A stretch of DNA of 64,000 bases from Geofilum rhodophaeum (GCF_002210225.1 NZ_MWUJ01000010.1:62001-126000); one strand, 5' to 3'; positions 48,929 to 58,358 are shown, counted from the first letter of the stretch. Translations and numbers: made by a program. The notes: generated by a model not told the origin, from the letters alone.

Positions 48929-50491
48929 ATGAAATTATTTAAGGATAGCTTTGCCTGGATAGGATTTCTGCTGGTCACCCTGTTTTTGGGAACCGGATGT
49001 GAAGACAAATGGGACGAGCACTATACGGGAAGCGCTAATGAGTCTGTTGCTTATGCCAGTATTTGGACTTATTTGGAAGCGGACGCTGAGCTCAGTACTT
49101 TTACCTCTTTAGTAAAGGAGGCTGGCTACGACACCCTCTTGGGAGCTTCTCAGACCTACACTGTATGGGCTCCGCTTAACACTGCTTTGGCCGATCTTGA
49201 GCTGGAAGGGCCGCTGGCAGTTCGAAATTTTGTAGAAAATCATATTACCAGGGGCAGTTTTCCCTACAGTTTGTTTGTGGCCGATCGCCTTGTTCCACTG
49301 ATGAACGGAAAGCGAGTGTTTTTGCACGGTGATGGAGAGCAGTTATTGTACAACGACGTGTCTTTTGAGAGCAATAACATCAGAGCAGGTAACGGCTTGG
49401 TTCATCGGCTTGATGGTTATGTCCCTTATACTGCAAATCTTTGGGAATTTCTAACCACAGGAAATGAGTTTGATTCATTGCAGACTTATATCAATTCTCT
49501 AACTGAGATGGTTTTTGATCCTGAGCAAAGTGTACAGGTTGGCTTTAATGAGGAGGGCAATGCCGTATACGACTCTGTTTTTGTTATGAGCAATTCATTT
49601 CTGAATACACGTGGTTTTTTAAATTCGGAGGACAGTATTTACAGTGTTCTGCTTTTGTCGGATGAGGCTTGGACGGAGGCTTATGCACAAATTCGTCCCA
49701 GGTACAATTTCCCTTCAGCCCGCGGTGGTCTTCAGCGTTCTGAGGAATTGTCGCGTCAGGCTATGGTTGATCATTTGGTTTTGCGAACCGACGGGAGGGA
49801 TGTCTCCGGATTGGATTCTGTTGTTAGTACGGCTGATGAGATTTTTTACAATCCGGGATATTTGTTTGCGGGAGCTGAGCTTGTCGACTTAAGTAACGGA
49901 CGCGGATTCAGAACATCCCATTATCCTTTTGTGGATACCCTGACTTGGTTACAGCCAATTGAACTGGAAGCCGAGGAGCCCAGCGGCCGAAGTTTTACCA
50001 ATTTCTTTTATTCAGTGCGGTCGGGAAGGAGTGTAGAGGAAGAAGTCTCCGGAAGTTTTCTTGTTCTGGAATCGTCGTTGCCAGGTAATAGTCCCAAATC
50101 CAGTGTGACTTTTACCTTGCCTGATATTTTGGCGGGTAAGTATAGGTTGTATGTAGAGTTTTTGCCCACAACCATTAATGATCCAAATAAGCAACTGCCT
50201 TCGAAGGCAAGTTTTATGATAACGCATTTGAATACCGATGCTGGTGGTTCGCGACGTGTTCGTGTCAGTGGTCCTTTGGAAACCAATCCTGCTTCGAAAA
50301 CGAAGTTGTTTGTAACTGAGTTGGATTTGCCATATGCCAATATTCAATCCGATGAGCATAGTGCCCCGGCCATGACCATTCAAATAACAAACGAGACAAA
50401 GTTGGAGGAGGAAACAGCCGGAGCATATACTCGTTCGATGCGAATAGATAGAATAGTATTGGAACCCGTTGTTGAATCCTTTGTAGAATAA
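48929..50491 (+). CDS. Single-Fas1 lipoprotein with C-terminal binding domain
   Basis: 520 residues from the ATG at 48929. The lipoprotein signal ends at LGTGC (Cys at about 24), followed by EDKWDEHYTG. Codons upstream of 48929 have no signal character. One clear Fas1 unit spans about 40-170 (ASIWTYLEADAELSTFTSLV, YTVWAPLNTALADL, AGNGLVHRLDGYVPY). A second, degenerate unit may occupy 170-330. The C-terminal domain (about 350-520) has LAGKYRLYVEFLP and MRIDRIVLEPV, parallel to the end of the preceding fasciclin protein, so the two are probably related in their C-terminal halves. It lies 44 bp after that gene and 17 bp before the next SusC. Confidence 0.82.
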   Translation: MKLFKDSFAWIGFLLVTLFLGTGCEDKWDEHYTGSANESVAYASIWTYLEADAELSTFTSLVKEAGYDTLLGASQTYTVWAPLNTALADLELEGPLAVRNFVENHITRGSFPYSLFVADRLVPLMNGKRVFLHGDGEQLLYNDVSFESNNIRAGNGLVHRLDGYVPYTANLWEFLTTGNEFDSLQTYINSLTEMVFDPEQSVQVGFNEEGNAVYDSVFVMSNSFLNTRGFLNSEDSIYSVLLLSDEAWTEAYAQIRPRYNFPSARGGLQRSEELSRQAMVDHLVLRTDGRDVSGLDSVVSTADEIFYNPGYLFAGAELVDLSNGRGFRTSHYPFVDTLTWLQPIELEAEEPSGRSFTNFFYSVRSGRSVEEEVSGSFLVLESSLPGNSPKSSVTFTLPDILAGKYRLYVEFLPTTINDPNKQLPSKASFMITHLNTDAGGSRRVRVSGPLETNPASKTKLFVTELDLPYANIQSDEHSAPAMTIQITNETKLEEETAGAYTRSMRIDRIVLEPVVESFVE

Positions 50492-50508
50492 GCAATAAAT
50501 CATATACG

Positions 50509-53500
50509 ATGATAAGGAATAGAATAAGCAATAGAAGCAGGGGCCGGATTTTTAAGCATTCGGGTTTGCATGTCTTTTTGTGGATTTTCTGTCTGAGTGT
50601 CCTTTACGGCTCTTTGGAATTAAGCGCCCAGGCACCAGCAGCGGATTCGTTAGGTTATACAGTTGTAATAAAGGTGGTAGATGCAAATAGTGGAGAACCC
50701 GTGGAGGCTGCACAGGCCAAAACGCTGCTGTTTGAAGCTGCCGGGACCAGTGATCAGGACGGTGTAATGTCGATTGTTGCCACAGTGCCTTATGATGTTG
50801 TGGAGGTTCGAGCTTTTGGTTACAATCGTGTGGAGGTTCCTTTGCAAGGGCGTTCCGAGGTTTTTGTAGAACTGTATCCTGATTTTTTTAGTGCTCAGGT
50901 TGGGGAAGAAGAGGGTTTGTTGGCTAATTTTCGTAAGAGTCAGAATCCCGCGTCGTCGGTGAAATTGGATGCATTTAAGCATGGCGCTTACCTTTCAGCC
51001 GATGAGTTTATTCATGGGTACGCCGGTGGTGAAGTACGCTCCCTCCGTCGGTCCGGTGTCAGCGGCTTGGGAAGTGCTATGTTTTTGCGTGGATATAACT
51101 CCATTCATCGCAATAGTCAGCCACTTATTCTTGTAGATGGGGTGCCCATTAATAGTGCCTATGATGAAGTGTCTTTACATAAAGGATATTTTGGGAATCG
51201 CCTGGCCGACTTGAGTGCTTACGATATTGAAAGTATTAATGTAATAAAAGAAGGGTCTCCTATTTATGGAGGTAAGGGGGCCAACGGCATTATTGACATT
51301 CGTACCAAACGGGGCAAAAGTATGGTTACCAAAATTGAAGTAAATGCTTTTGCCGGCATCAGCGAAGTGGGTGGACGCGAGATTCCTGTAATGGATGGGG
51401 ATGCCTATCGGATTTATGTCTCTGACCAATTGGTTTCTGCTGGCCGTGATCCATCTGACCTTGCGGAGTTAGCTTTTCTAAATGATGATCCCGGCAATCT
51501 GGAATACCGTCGTTATCATAATGCAACCGATTGGAACGATGAAGTATATCGGAGTGGTTTTATTCAAAGTTACAACATTAACGTGGATGGTGGTGATGAG
51601 CAAGCTTTTTACGCATTTTCGCTTGGTTATACCGGTGAAGATGGCGTGGTGCGTAACACCGATATGCAGCGCTTGAATACTCGTTTTAATGCCGATATTA
51701 ACTTGAGAGATGGCCTGGATCTTGCTATGAATGTTGCCTTTACTACGGTTGACCGGAATTTACTGGATGATGGAGTTGCCGAGTCTTCCTCGCCTTCCTA
51801 TCTGGCTTCCATAAAGGCGCCCTTTTTAAATCCCTATACTTACACGCTGGGGGGGACAGAGACCTCGGTTTTGGAAGATTATGACTTGTTCGGAATAAGC
51901 AATCCCAATGCCCTTATCGAGTTGGCGCTGAATACCAATAAGCATTATCGTTTTAACGTAGGTGTTGAGCCCAAAGCCCGTTTGAGCGAGCATTTCGTTT
52001 TAAGTAATTATTTCGATTACAGTCTCGATAAAAGTAAGGAAACTTATTACAGTCCGGTAAAAGGTGTAGCCCCCATTTTGTTTCCAGGTAACGACGACTA
52101 TTCTGAGAATTTTTTTCGCGGACAGGTTATCCGTAATGTCGGATTGTACAATGACGCCAGATTACAATTTAATGATGTAGTTAATGGGGAGCATATCTTG
52201 GCGGGACGAATGGGGGTGCGGTATCTAATGAACAATTACCGTGTTGAATATGGCGAAGGCCACAACTCCAAAACCGATCAGGTTCGGAATCTGATTAATG
52301 AGTTAGAATATCGGCGTGTAAAGGGAGATAATGCCGATAGTCGATATTTGTCGGGATATTTCACGTTTGATTATAATTATGCCAACCGTTACTTCGTTTC
52401 CTTATCGGCCGCTGCCGATGCTTCTTCCCGCTATGGTGCAGACACCGAGGGTGCTTTCGATTTTTTAGGTAGTAGTTGGGGTGTTTTTCCTGGTGTAAAT
52501 GCAGCTTGGGTGGCGTCTTCGGAATCTTTTTTTCCTAAAAGCAAGCTTCTTAATCAGTTGAAAGTAAGGGCTGGGTACAACATCACAGGTAATGACGATC
52601 TGGATCCTTACGCGAGTTTTACTTATTTGGTTTCTCAACGATACATGGATCGTGGCAATGGCTTGGTTTTGGGTGGAATTGGTAACAGCGGTCTGAAATG
52701 GGAAAGAACTGCCAGCAGTAATGTTGGCTTGGATTTGAGCTTGTTTAACAACCGATTAACCATGAGTGCCGATTGGTACAATAAGGCTACTGATGATTTG
52801 TTGGTGTTGAAAGAATATCCTCAGGTTTTAGGCAAGGGTCATTATTGGGTCAATGATGGCAGTTTGTCGAATACCGGGGCAGAAGTAGCCCTTAATCTGA
52901 AGGTGCTTAATCTAACGCGTCTTTGGTGGGAAGTCGGTGCCAGCGTAGGGCACTATAAGAACGAGATTGTCGGCTTACCTAATGGTCGTTTTACTACCTC
53001 CTTGCTTGGTGCTGAATTACTTAGTGAAGAGGGGTCTGCAGCTGGTGTTTTCTATGGTTACAAGTCTCTGGGCGTAATTCAGAATGATGCTGCTCTAATT
53101 CAGCAGCCATTAAAAACGCCACATGTTACCACCGGGGAAGATGTTTTCTTTTTGCCTGGAGATGTGCTTTTCGAGGATCTTGATGAGAATAATGTTATTG
53201 ATGAAGCTGATCGCCAGATTATTGGAGATCCTAATCCTGATTTTTTTGGAAGCTTTAATACTTTGCTTGGCTACGGTAATTTTACCCTGGAAGCATTGTT
53301 TAACTTCTCCTACGGCAATGATATTTATAACCATCATCGCCGAAGTCTCGAAAGTGGCAACGATTTTCGAAACCAGTCCGAAGCTCTGCTGTACCGTTGG
53401 AAGTCTGAAGGTCAGCAGACCACACAGCCTCGTGCAGTTTTTGGAGATCCTGCTGGAAACGCTCGTTTCTCGGACCGCTGGATTGAAGATGGTTCATTTC

Positions 53501-53724
53501 TTCGTTTAAAGACCATTACTCTTAGTTACAGGGTGCCAGTTAAAACCCAGATGCTTGAATCTTTTGATGTTTGGATTTCTGGAAACAATTTATGGACCCT
53601 TACCGATTACCTTGGTCGTGATCCGGAGGTAAGTGCCGGGAATGGAGTTTTGTATCAAGGAATTGATACCGGCTTGTTGCCAGGTAACCGGGGTATTGTA
53701 GGTGGCATTAAGCTTAATTTGTAA
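50509..53724 (+). CDS. SusC-like outer-membrane transporter with atypical N-terminus
   Basis: 1071 residues. After a long signal region (about 1-42, core HVFLWIFCLSVLYGSLEL, then SAQ) comes a divergent CarbopepD-like domain (about 50-125, VVIKVVDANSGEPVEAAQAK). The usual TonB box of EVVVVGYG type is not recognisable where expected; instead the sequence runs ELYPDFFSAQVGEEEGLLAN. The plug is otherwise present (MFLRGYNSIHRNSQPLILVD, SINVIKEGSPIYGGKGANGI), as is the barrel (SADWYNKATDDLLVL to GGIKLNL). The partner SusD-like gene follows after 71 bp. It is either energised differently or has a cryptic TonB box. Placement in the operon indicates a second uptake route for a related glycan. Confidence 0.92.
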   Translation: MIRNRISNRSRGRIFKHSGLHVFLWIFCLSVLYGSLELSAQAPAADSLGYTVVIKVVDANSGEPVEAAQAKTLLFEAAGTSDQDGVMSIVATVPYDVVEVRAFGYNRVEVPLQGRSEVFVELYPDFFSAQVGEEEGLLANFRKSQNPASSVKLDAFKHGAYLSADEFIHGYAGGEVRSLRRSGVSGLGSAMFLRGYNSIHRNSQPLILVDGVPINSAYDEVSLHKGYFGNRLADLSAYDIESINVIKEGSPIYGGKGANGIIDIRTKRGKSMVTKIEVNAFAGISEVGGREIPVMDGDAYRIYVSDQLVSAGRDPSDLAELAFLNDDPGNLEYRRYHNATDWNDEVYRSGFIQSYNINVDGGDEQAFYAFSLGYTGEDGVVRNTDMQRLNTRFNADINLRDGLDLAMNVAFTTVDRNLLDDGVAESSSPSYLASIKAPFLNPYTYTLGGTETSVLEDYDLFGISNPNALIELALNTNKHYRFNVGVEPKARLSEHFVLSNYFDYSLDKSKETYYSPVKGVAPILFPGNDDYSENFFRGQVIRNVGLYNDARLQFNDVVNGEHILAGRMGVRYLMNNYRVEYGEGHNSKTDQVRNLINELEYRRVKGDNADSRYLSGYFTFDYNYANRYFVSLSAAADASSRYGADTEGAFDFLGSSWGVFPGVNAAWVASSESFFPKSKLLNQLKVRAGYNITGNDDLDPYASFTYLVSQRYMDRGNGLVLGGIGNSGLKWERTASSNVGLDLSLFNNRLTMSADWYNKATDDLLVLKEYPQVLGKGHYWVNDGSLSNTGAEVALNLKVLNLTRLWWEVGASVGHYKNEIVGLPNGRFTTSLLGAELLSEEGSAAGVFYGYKSLGVIQNDAALIQQPLKTPHVTTGEDVFFLPGDVLFEDLDENNVIDEADRQIIGDPNPDFFGSFNTLLGYGNFTLEALFNFSYGNDIYNHHRRSLESGNDFRNQSEALLYRWKSEGQQTTQPRAVFGDPAGNARFSDRWIEDGSFLRLKTITLSYRVPVKTQMLESFDVWISGNNLWTLTDYLGRDPEVSAGNGVLYQGIDTGLLPGNRGIVGGIKLNL

Positions 53725-53795
53725 ATGCCACTTTTGAGGTTTTAACCTCGGTAAGTATGGTCTTTTGTGCTTGTAGAATTTAAAAAAATGAGAAC

Positions 53796-55445
53796 ATGAA
53801 GTGGTTAAATAGAGTGTTTGTTCTTTTTGGAGTGCTTGGCTTAATGCTGAGCTCCTGCGAGGATATGTTGGAGGCGGATTACAACGGAGTAATTGCCGAA
53901 GAGGATTACCATCTCAACTCTCCCAACGACAGTATATACTCCATGTTGGGTATTGTAAAGGCTTTGGAAGCCCTTGGAGAGCGTTATGTTGTTCTGGGAG
54001 AAGTCAGGGGAGAGCTTTTGGAGCTGACGCCTAATGCCTCTGAAGATATTCGTCAAATTTCGAATTTTGAGCCTGCCCCAGATAATCGGTATGCCGATGT
54101 TCGTGATTATTACGCGGTTATAAATCGTTGTAATTTGTTTGTTGAGCGTTTGGATACGTCCATTGTGGCCCAGGGACAGAAGGTTATGCAAAAAGAGTTT
54201 GCTGCAGCAAAAGCCATCCGAGCGTGGACTTATTTGCAATTACTTTTAAATCATGGTGAGGCGCATTATTATGAAAATGCCTTAGTTAGTGTGCTTGATG
54301 CTGAGGAGGTTGAGTCTAAATCGCGGATGAATCTGGAAGAGGTCCTTCCGCTTTTGATTGCTGATTTGGAAACGGTACGTGATATACCATTGCCAGGAAG
54401 TTTGGAACTGGGTGAAGATGTTGTTGATTCGCGTAAATTGTTGTTGCCGGTTCGCTTTGTTTTAGGTGATTTGTACTTGTACAACGGGGACTATGAAAAA
54501 GCTGCGCAGGCTTATTACGATTTGATGTACAATGATTTTTTATTGTTGACAGATGAATATCGGCTGCAATTGGAGGTGGTTGATTTGGCTTTTACCGACT
54601 ATTTTTCCAGTTCCTGGAACCAGGCCTTCCGTCCCATTAACAACGAGACCGAATTGGTAAGTTTTATTGCCGGATCGGTAGCCTACGGGAGCAGTAATGG
54701 TTTGGACAGCTTATTTCGATTGGATTACGAATTGAAGCCCAGCGAAGTCGCACTGGATTATTGGGACACGCAAACCTATTACCACTCACAAGCGCTTAGT
54801 CGCCAGGGTGATCTCCGTCGTTATGGCAGTTTTTCGGTAAATACTTTTTACTTGGGGTCCTTAGCCAATTCCGAAACTCGCTGGGTAAACCGAAAGTACA
54901 CGCAAACAGAAAATACCTGGGCCGTTCCGATCTATCGGGTGGGACTCTTGTATTTGCGTTACGCCGAAGCGGTCAACCGTGCCGGTAAACCCAACCTTGC
55001 TTTTGCAGTTTTAAAAAATGGGGTGAGTGCTGCAGAACTCAATAACAACAGCATTATTCCTGAACAGGAAAAAATACCCTTAGCCCCGTATATGGATTTT
55101 ACCCGTGATCGTTTCAATGTTTTTTCGGCGACCTCTGAAATCAATACACGGGGGGTACATTCGCGCGGTTCGGGTAATGTGCATAATATTGTTTCGTATG
55201 TTATTGCATCGGAGCCTGACTGGACGCTCCAGGATTCCATTTTGTATGTAGAAGATTTGATTGTTACCGAGCTGGCTTTGGAAACTGCTTTTGAAGGAAA
55301 CCGCTTTCATGATTTGATGCGTGTAGCCAAGCGGCGTAATGATCCGGCTTATCTGGCATCAAAAGTGGCCAGTAGAGCTGGGGCGGAGAGCCTGAGGTTG
55401 CAGGGATTACTGATGGATGAGAAAAATTGGTATTTGCCCTACTAG
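53796..55445 (+). CDS. SusD/RagB-type lipoprotein (second pair, fasciclin PUL)
   Basis: 549 residues; lipobox MLSSC (Cys about 21) then EDMLEADYNGVIAEEDYHLN. SusD-like features are AIRAWTYLQLLLNHGEAHYY, VRFVLGDLYLYNGDYEKAAQ, and a C-terminal ETAFEGNRFHDLMRVAKRR. The sequence is divergent from both other SusD proteins in the window, matching its unusual SusC partner. It is the last gene of the long plus-strand operon and is followed by a terminator. Confidence 0.92.
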   Translation: MKWLNRVFVLFGVLGLMLSSCEDMLEADYNGVIAEEDYHLNSPNDSIYSMLGIVKALEALGERYVVLGEVRGELLELTPNASEDIRQISNFEPAPDNRYADVRDYYAVINRCNLFVERLDTSIVAQGQKVMQKEFAAAKAIRAWTYLQLLLNHGEAHYYENALVSVLDAEEVESKSRMNLEEVLPLLIADLETVRDIPLPGSLELGEDVVDSRKLLLPVRFVLGDLYLYNGDYEKAAQAYYDLMYNDFLLLTDEYRLQLEVVDLAFTDYFSSSWNQAFRPINNETELVSFIAGSVAYGSSNGLDSLFRLDYELKPSEVALDYWDTQTYYHSQALSRQGDLRRYGSFSVNTFYLGSLANSETRWVNRKYTQTENTWAVPIYRVGLLYLRYAEAVNRAGKPNLAFAVLKNGVSAAELNNNSIIPEQEKIPLAPYMDFTRDRFNVFSATSEINTRGVHSRGSGNVHNIVSYVIASEPDWTLQDSILYVEDLIVTELALETAFEGNRFHDLMRVAKRRNDPAYLASKVASRAGAESLRLQGLLMDEKNWYLPY

Positions 55446-55472
55446 AATATGATTATTGCGGATCTAAGATTT

Positions 55473-55502
55473 AAAGCTGTCTCTTTTGAGGCAGCTTTTT
55501 TT
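55473..55502 (+). terminator. Intrinsic terminator of the fasciclin/SusCD operon
   Basis: AAAGCTGTCTC and GAGGCAGCTTT pair over 11 bp with one G:T and a TTTT loop, followed by further Ts, 27 bp after the SusD stop. Confidence 0.9.
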
Positions 55503-55540
55503 GGTGTGCAGTGCAGCCAGATGGCCTTTGTTCAATAAAC

Positions 55541-55574
55541 AAACAGGGAGAAAGTGCGATCTTTCTCCCTGTTT
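55541..55574 (-). terminator. Terminator of the minus-strand GH51 operon
   Basis: AAACAGGGAGAAAG and CTTTCTCCCTGTTT form a perfect 14-bp stem around TGCGAT. On the minus strand the stem ends in TTT and is followed by GTTTATTG, 33 bp after the GH51 stop. It may also act as a second barrier for the plus-strand operon. Confidence 0.85.
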
Positions 55575-55607
55575 TCTTTGACAGTTTCTATTGCTTTTTG
55601 AAGCTGT

Positions 55608-58358
55608 TTAATAAAAGCTTACTTTCCCTTGATGTAGTTCGTTAGCTGTGGATATTTGCACCAGATACACGCCTTTGGGTAGTTTGTAGTCCGGAATGTG
55701 AATGGTGCGACTTTGCTGATTGGTTAAACTGTAATGGACCTTTCCGTTCAAGTCAATCAGTTTTAGGTCAAAAGGTGTCTTGGGCTCGTCCTCACCATTA
55801 AATCCAACGGCAAAAGTACCTTTTGTTGGGTTGGGGGTAATGAAAATGGTACTGGTGTTGTTGTCTTGCTCTGAAATTGGTGAAAAATTACCTGTGGTTC
55901 CTGTTTTCTGCACTCTTATTACCTGAAAGGAATGGGCCGGAATGAGATGAGTAAATGTGCTGCCGGGTAGGGTGACTTCGCTTTCAACCGGAACAATGAC
56001 TTGTGCATTGCTGATGGAGTTTCGCTGGTCGGGTTGCCCTTGAAGGGAAATGATTCGAGCCTGCGGAGAAATACTAACTCCTTCGAGTTGAATTTCTGTG
56101 TCGAGGTCATTGTTGGTTGGATTTACCAATTTCAAGATAATGTCGTTTGAGGCCGTGTCATAAATGGAGGAGACGTAAACCAGATTGGTGTTCGCACTCA
56201 CCTCAAAAATGAGTTCATCGTTAATAAAGCATTGGGCCGATCCGGAGTTGACAGCTATTGTTATTTCGTACCATTGATTGCTCTGAATGGAGCCACTGCG
56301 TGCCTGAATCAGACTTTTGGCACTCCCCTGTATTTTTTCCACCGCATGCTGGGTGTTGTTCCATCCGGCAATATTGAACCAATAATAGTCGCCTCCGTTG
56401 AGCGCAAAGGGGATGAGAAAGCCTTCACTTCCTCCTGTTTTTCGCGCTTTTAGTTTTATGGTATAATTGTCTTCGGTGATGGGTAGGTTGAATAGACTGA
56501 GTGCCGGTTCGGCAGCCGAGCTTTGGATCAGAGAATTGTTGCTTACTGAAAAGGAGCCTGCTTGGGTTGTCCAGTTGTCCGTGTTGTCGAAGTTGTCCTG
56601 GTATAGCGTTCCGTCGGTTGTGCTGATGGTCAGGTCTGCAAATTCTGCCTGTGTATTCCAGGTGCCAACCCCTGTTTGTCCCTTCATCTGCTGAAAATTA
56701 TTGAGCAGTCCCTCTTCATAGCTTATAACGGAGGGGTAGTACTCATCCCCATTATGCACACCATAAAGTTGCTGTACATAGTAATTGGCAGTTTTAACCG
56801 TTTGATTGTTGTTAAAGCGTATCAGGTCGGGGTGCCATTGTTGGTGGTTTACATTACTCAGAAGTGGCGCGTAACAGGTGAATTCGATGATGTCGCTGTT
56901 GCGTTCTACGCCTGTTAGGTAAGCTGCTTCTGCCAGTGCGTTATACAGGCGATCATCCCGAGAGGCATATTCTCCAATGAAAACCGTAGGGCCTTCCCGG
57001 TCGAAATTGTCGTACCGATGGGTGTTTTCAAAGAACCATTCGGGGTCGTTGTAATAATGTTCATCTACGGCGTCCAGATGGTTCTCCCGACTGAATTCCC
57101 AAAGTGAGTGATAGTGACTCCCTGTGTCATCGGTTCCGGAGGTGCCAATAATTTCTATTTCCGGATGGTATTTCCGGATAGAATCAGTTATCATCATAAA
57201 TCGTTCTCTGAACTCAGGGATGTCGTCTTCTTCATTGCCCAGGCAAATGTATTCCATGTTGAAGGGTTCGGGATGTCCCATTTGAGCGCGTACCGCACCC
57301 CATTCTGAATCTGCCGGACCATTGGCGAATTCGATGAGGTCCAATGCATCGTCCACCCACATTTGCATTTCGCTGAGTGGAGCAACTTCGCGACCTCTGA
57401 ATTGACACGATACGCCCACAGGGACAACCGGAAGAGGAATGGCATTGATGTCTTCACAAAACAGGAAATATTCGTAGAAGCCCAGTCCGTAAGTTTGGTG
57501 ATAACCCCAAAGATTCCAGTTGGGTTTGCGTTCAGCGACATCACCAACCGTGTGTTTCCATCGGTAGGCATTGTCGAGTCCCCTTCCATGTGAAATGCAA
57601 CCGCCCGGAAAACGCAGAAAGGTTGGATTAAGGTCGGCTATGGCTTGTGCAAGGTCTTTGCGTAAGCCGTTTTGTCGGTTGTTGAAGGTTTCCTGAGGGA
57701 AAAGCGAAACCATGTCAGCATAGATTGTTCCCGTTGCTGTGGGGGAAAGTTGCAAGGCCGCATTTGTGAGGGAAAAGCCACTGTAAAATGTTAACTCATA
57801 CTTCTGCCATTCTTCGCTGAGCTTGTGAATGGTGTCGCTGTGTAGAACGATATTGGTAGGACTGACCAATTGAACGGCCACAGCTCCGTTGAAATTATTG
57901 TCTCTCTTAAGATAGATGGAGAAATCGTAGCGCTTTCCTTTATCAAGGGTAATGCCATCGAAGCCGGTGTTGCGTACTCCTGCTTTGAGGTTGGGTTGAT
58001 TGACTTCAACTTTTAAATACTTTGTGTTATTGCTGTTTAGGGGCGAAGTGTTTTCTACACTAATGTTGATGTCTGAATCTCCGTTGATCGCCACGCTCCA
58101 GGCATCAAGTGGCTGCATGTCGGTGTAGTTCGCCACAGGGTAGTACTCAAAGGAACGATTTTGTATGAGTTCGGCATAGAGCCCTCCGTCAGCCCCATAA
58201 TTTATGTCTTCGAAAAAGGCCCCCATGAGGGTCGGGCTCATAGCAACGGGTGACTGGGTGAAGTCGGTTTTTATGCTTATCTGAGCACCTGCTTTGCTCC
58301 CCCAAAGTAGTATAAGCACTAAAGTCAAATAGGTCTTCAATCTTGTCATAGCTTTCAT
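55608..58358 (-). CDS. GH51 alpha-L-arabinofuranosidase with binding modules and T9SS domain
   Basis: 916 residues; signal peptide to about AGAQIS (a start three codons later is possible). The N-terminal GH51 segment PTLMGAFFEDINYGADGGLY precedes an inserted CBM4/9-like jelly roll (about 80-225). The TIM barrel follows with FLRFPGGCISHGR, acid/base Glu376 (CLGNEEDD) and nucleophile Glu463 (FIGEYASRDD). Residues about 600-745 form a LamG-like module (YQDNFDNTDNWTTQAGSFSV) inserted before the C-terminal GH51 beta-sandwich (VSSIYDTASNDIILKLVNPT). A T9SS type A sorting domain ends the protein (about 840-916, ITPNPTKGTFAVGFNG). It should release terminal alpha-L-arabinofuranose from side chains outside the cell or at its surface. 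It is last in a minus-strand operon, 41 bp after the BNR_4 gene. Confidence 0.92.
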   Translation of the reverse strand: MKAMTRLKTYLTLVLILLWGSKAGAQISIKTDFTQSPVAMSPTLMGAFFEDINYGADGGLYAELIQNRSFEYYPVANYTDMQPLDAWSVAINGDSDINISVENTSPLNSNNTKYLKVEVNQPNLKAGVRNTGFDGITLDKGKRYDFSIYLKRDNNFNGAVAVQLVSPTNIVLHSDTIHKLSEEWQKYELTFYSGFSLTNAALQLSPTATGTIYADMVSLFPQETFNNRQNGLRKDLAQAIADLNPTFLRFPGGCISHGRGLDNAYRWKHTVGDVAERKPNWNLWGYHQTYGLGFYEYFLFCEDINAIPLPVVPVGVSCQFRGREVAPLSEMQMWVDDALDLIEFANGPADSEWGAVRAQMGHPEPFNMEYICLGNEEDDIPEFRERFMMITDSIRKYHPEIEIIGTSGTDDTGSHYHSLWEFSRENHLDAVDEHYYNDPEWFFENTHRYDNFDREGPTVFIGEYASRDDRLYNALAEAAYLTGVERNSDIIEFTCYAPLLSNVNHQQWHPDLIRFNNNQTVKTANYYVQQLYGVHNGDEYYPSVISYEEGLLNNFQQMKGQTGVGTWNTQAEFADLTISTTDGTLYQDNFDNTDNWTTQAGSFSVSNNSLIQSSAAEPALSLFNLPITEDNYTIKLKARKTGGSEGFLIPFALNGGDYYWFNIAGWNNTQHAVEKIQGSAKSLIQARSGSIQSNQWYEITIAVNSGSAQCFINDELIFEVSANTNLVYVSSIYDTASNDIILKLVNPTNNDLDTEIQLEGVSISPQARIISLQGQPDQRNSISNAQVIVPVESEVTLPGSTFTHLIPAHSFQVIRVQKTGTTGNFSPISEQDNNTSTIFITPNPTKGTFAVGFNGEDEPKTPFDLKLIDLNGKVHYSLTNQQSRTIHIPDYKLPKGVYLVQISTANELHQGKVSFY

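Noticed and set aside
53725-53795. GAGGTTTTAACCTC palindrome between the last SusC and SusD as a terminator
   Set aside because: The stem is only 6 bp with no T tract, and SusD needs co-transcription with its SusC partner.
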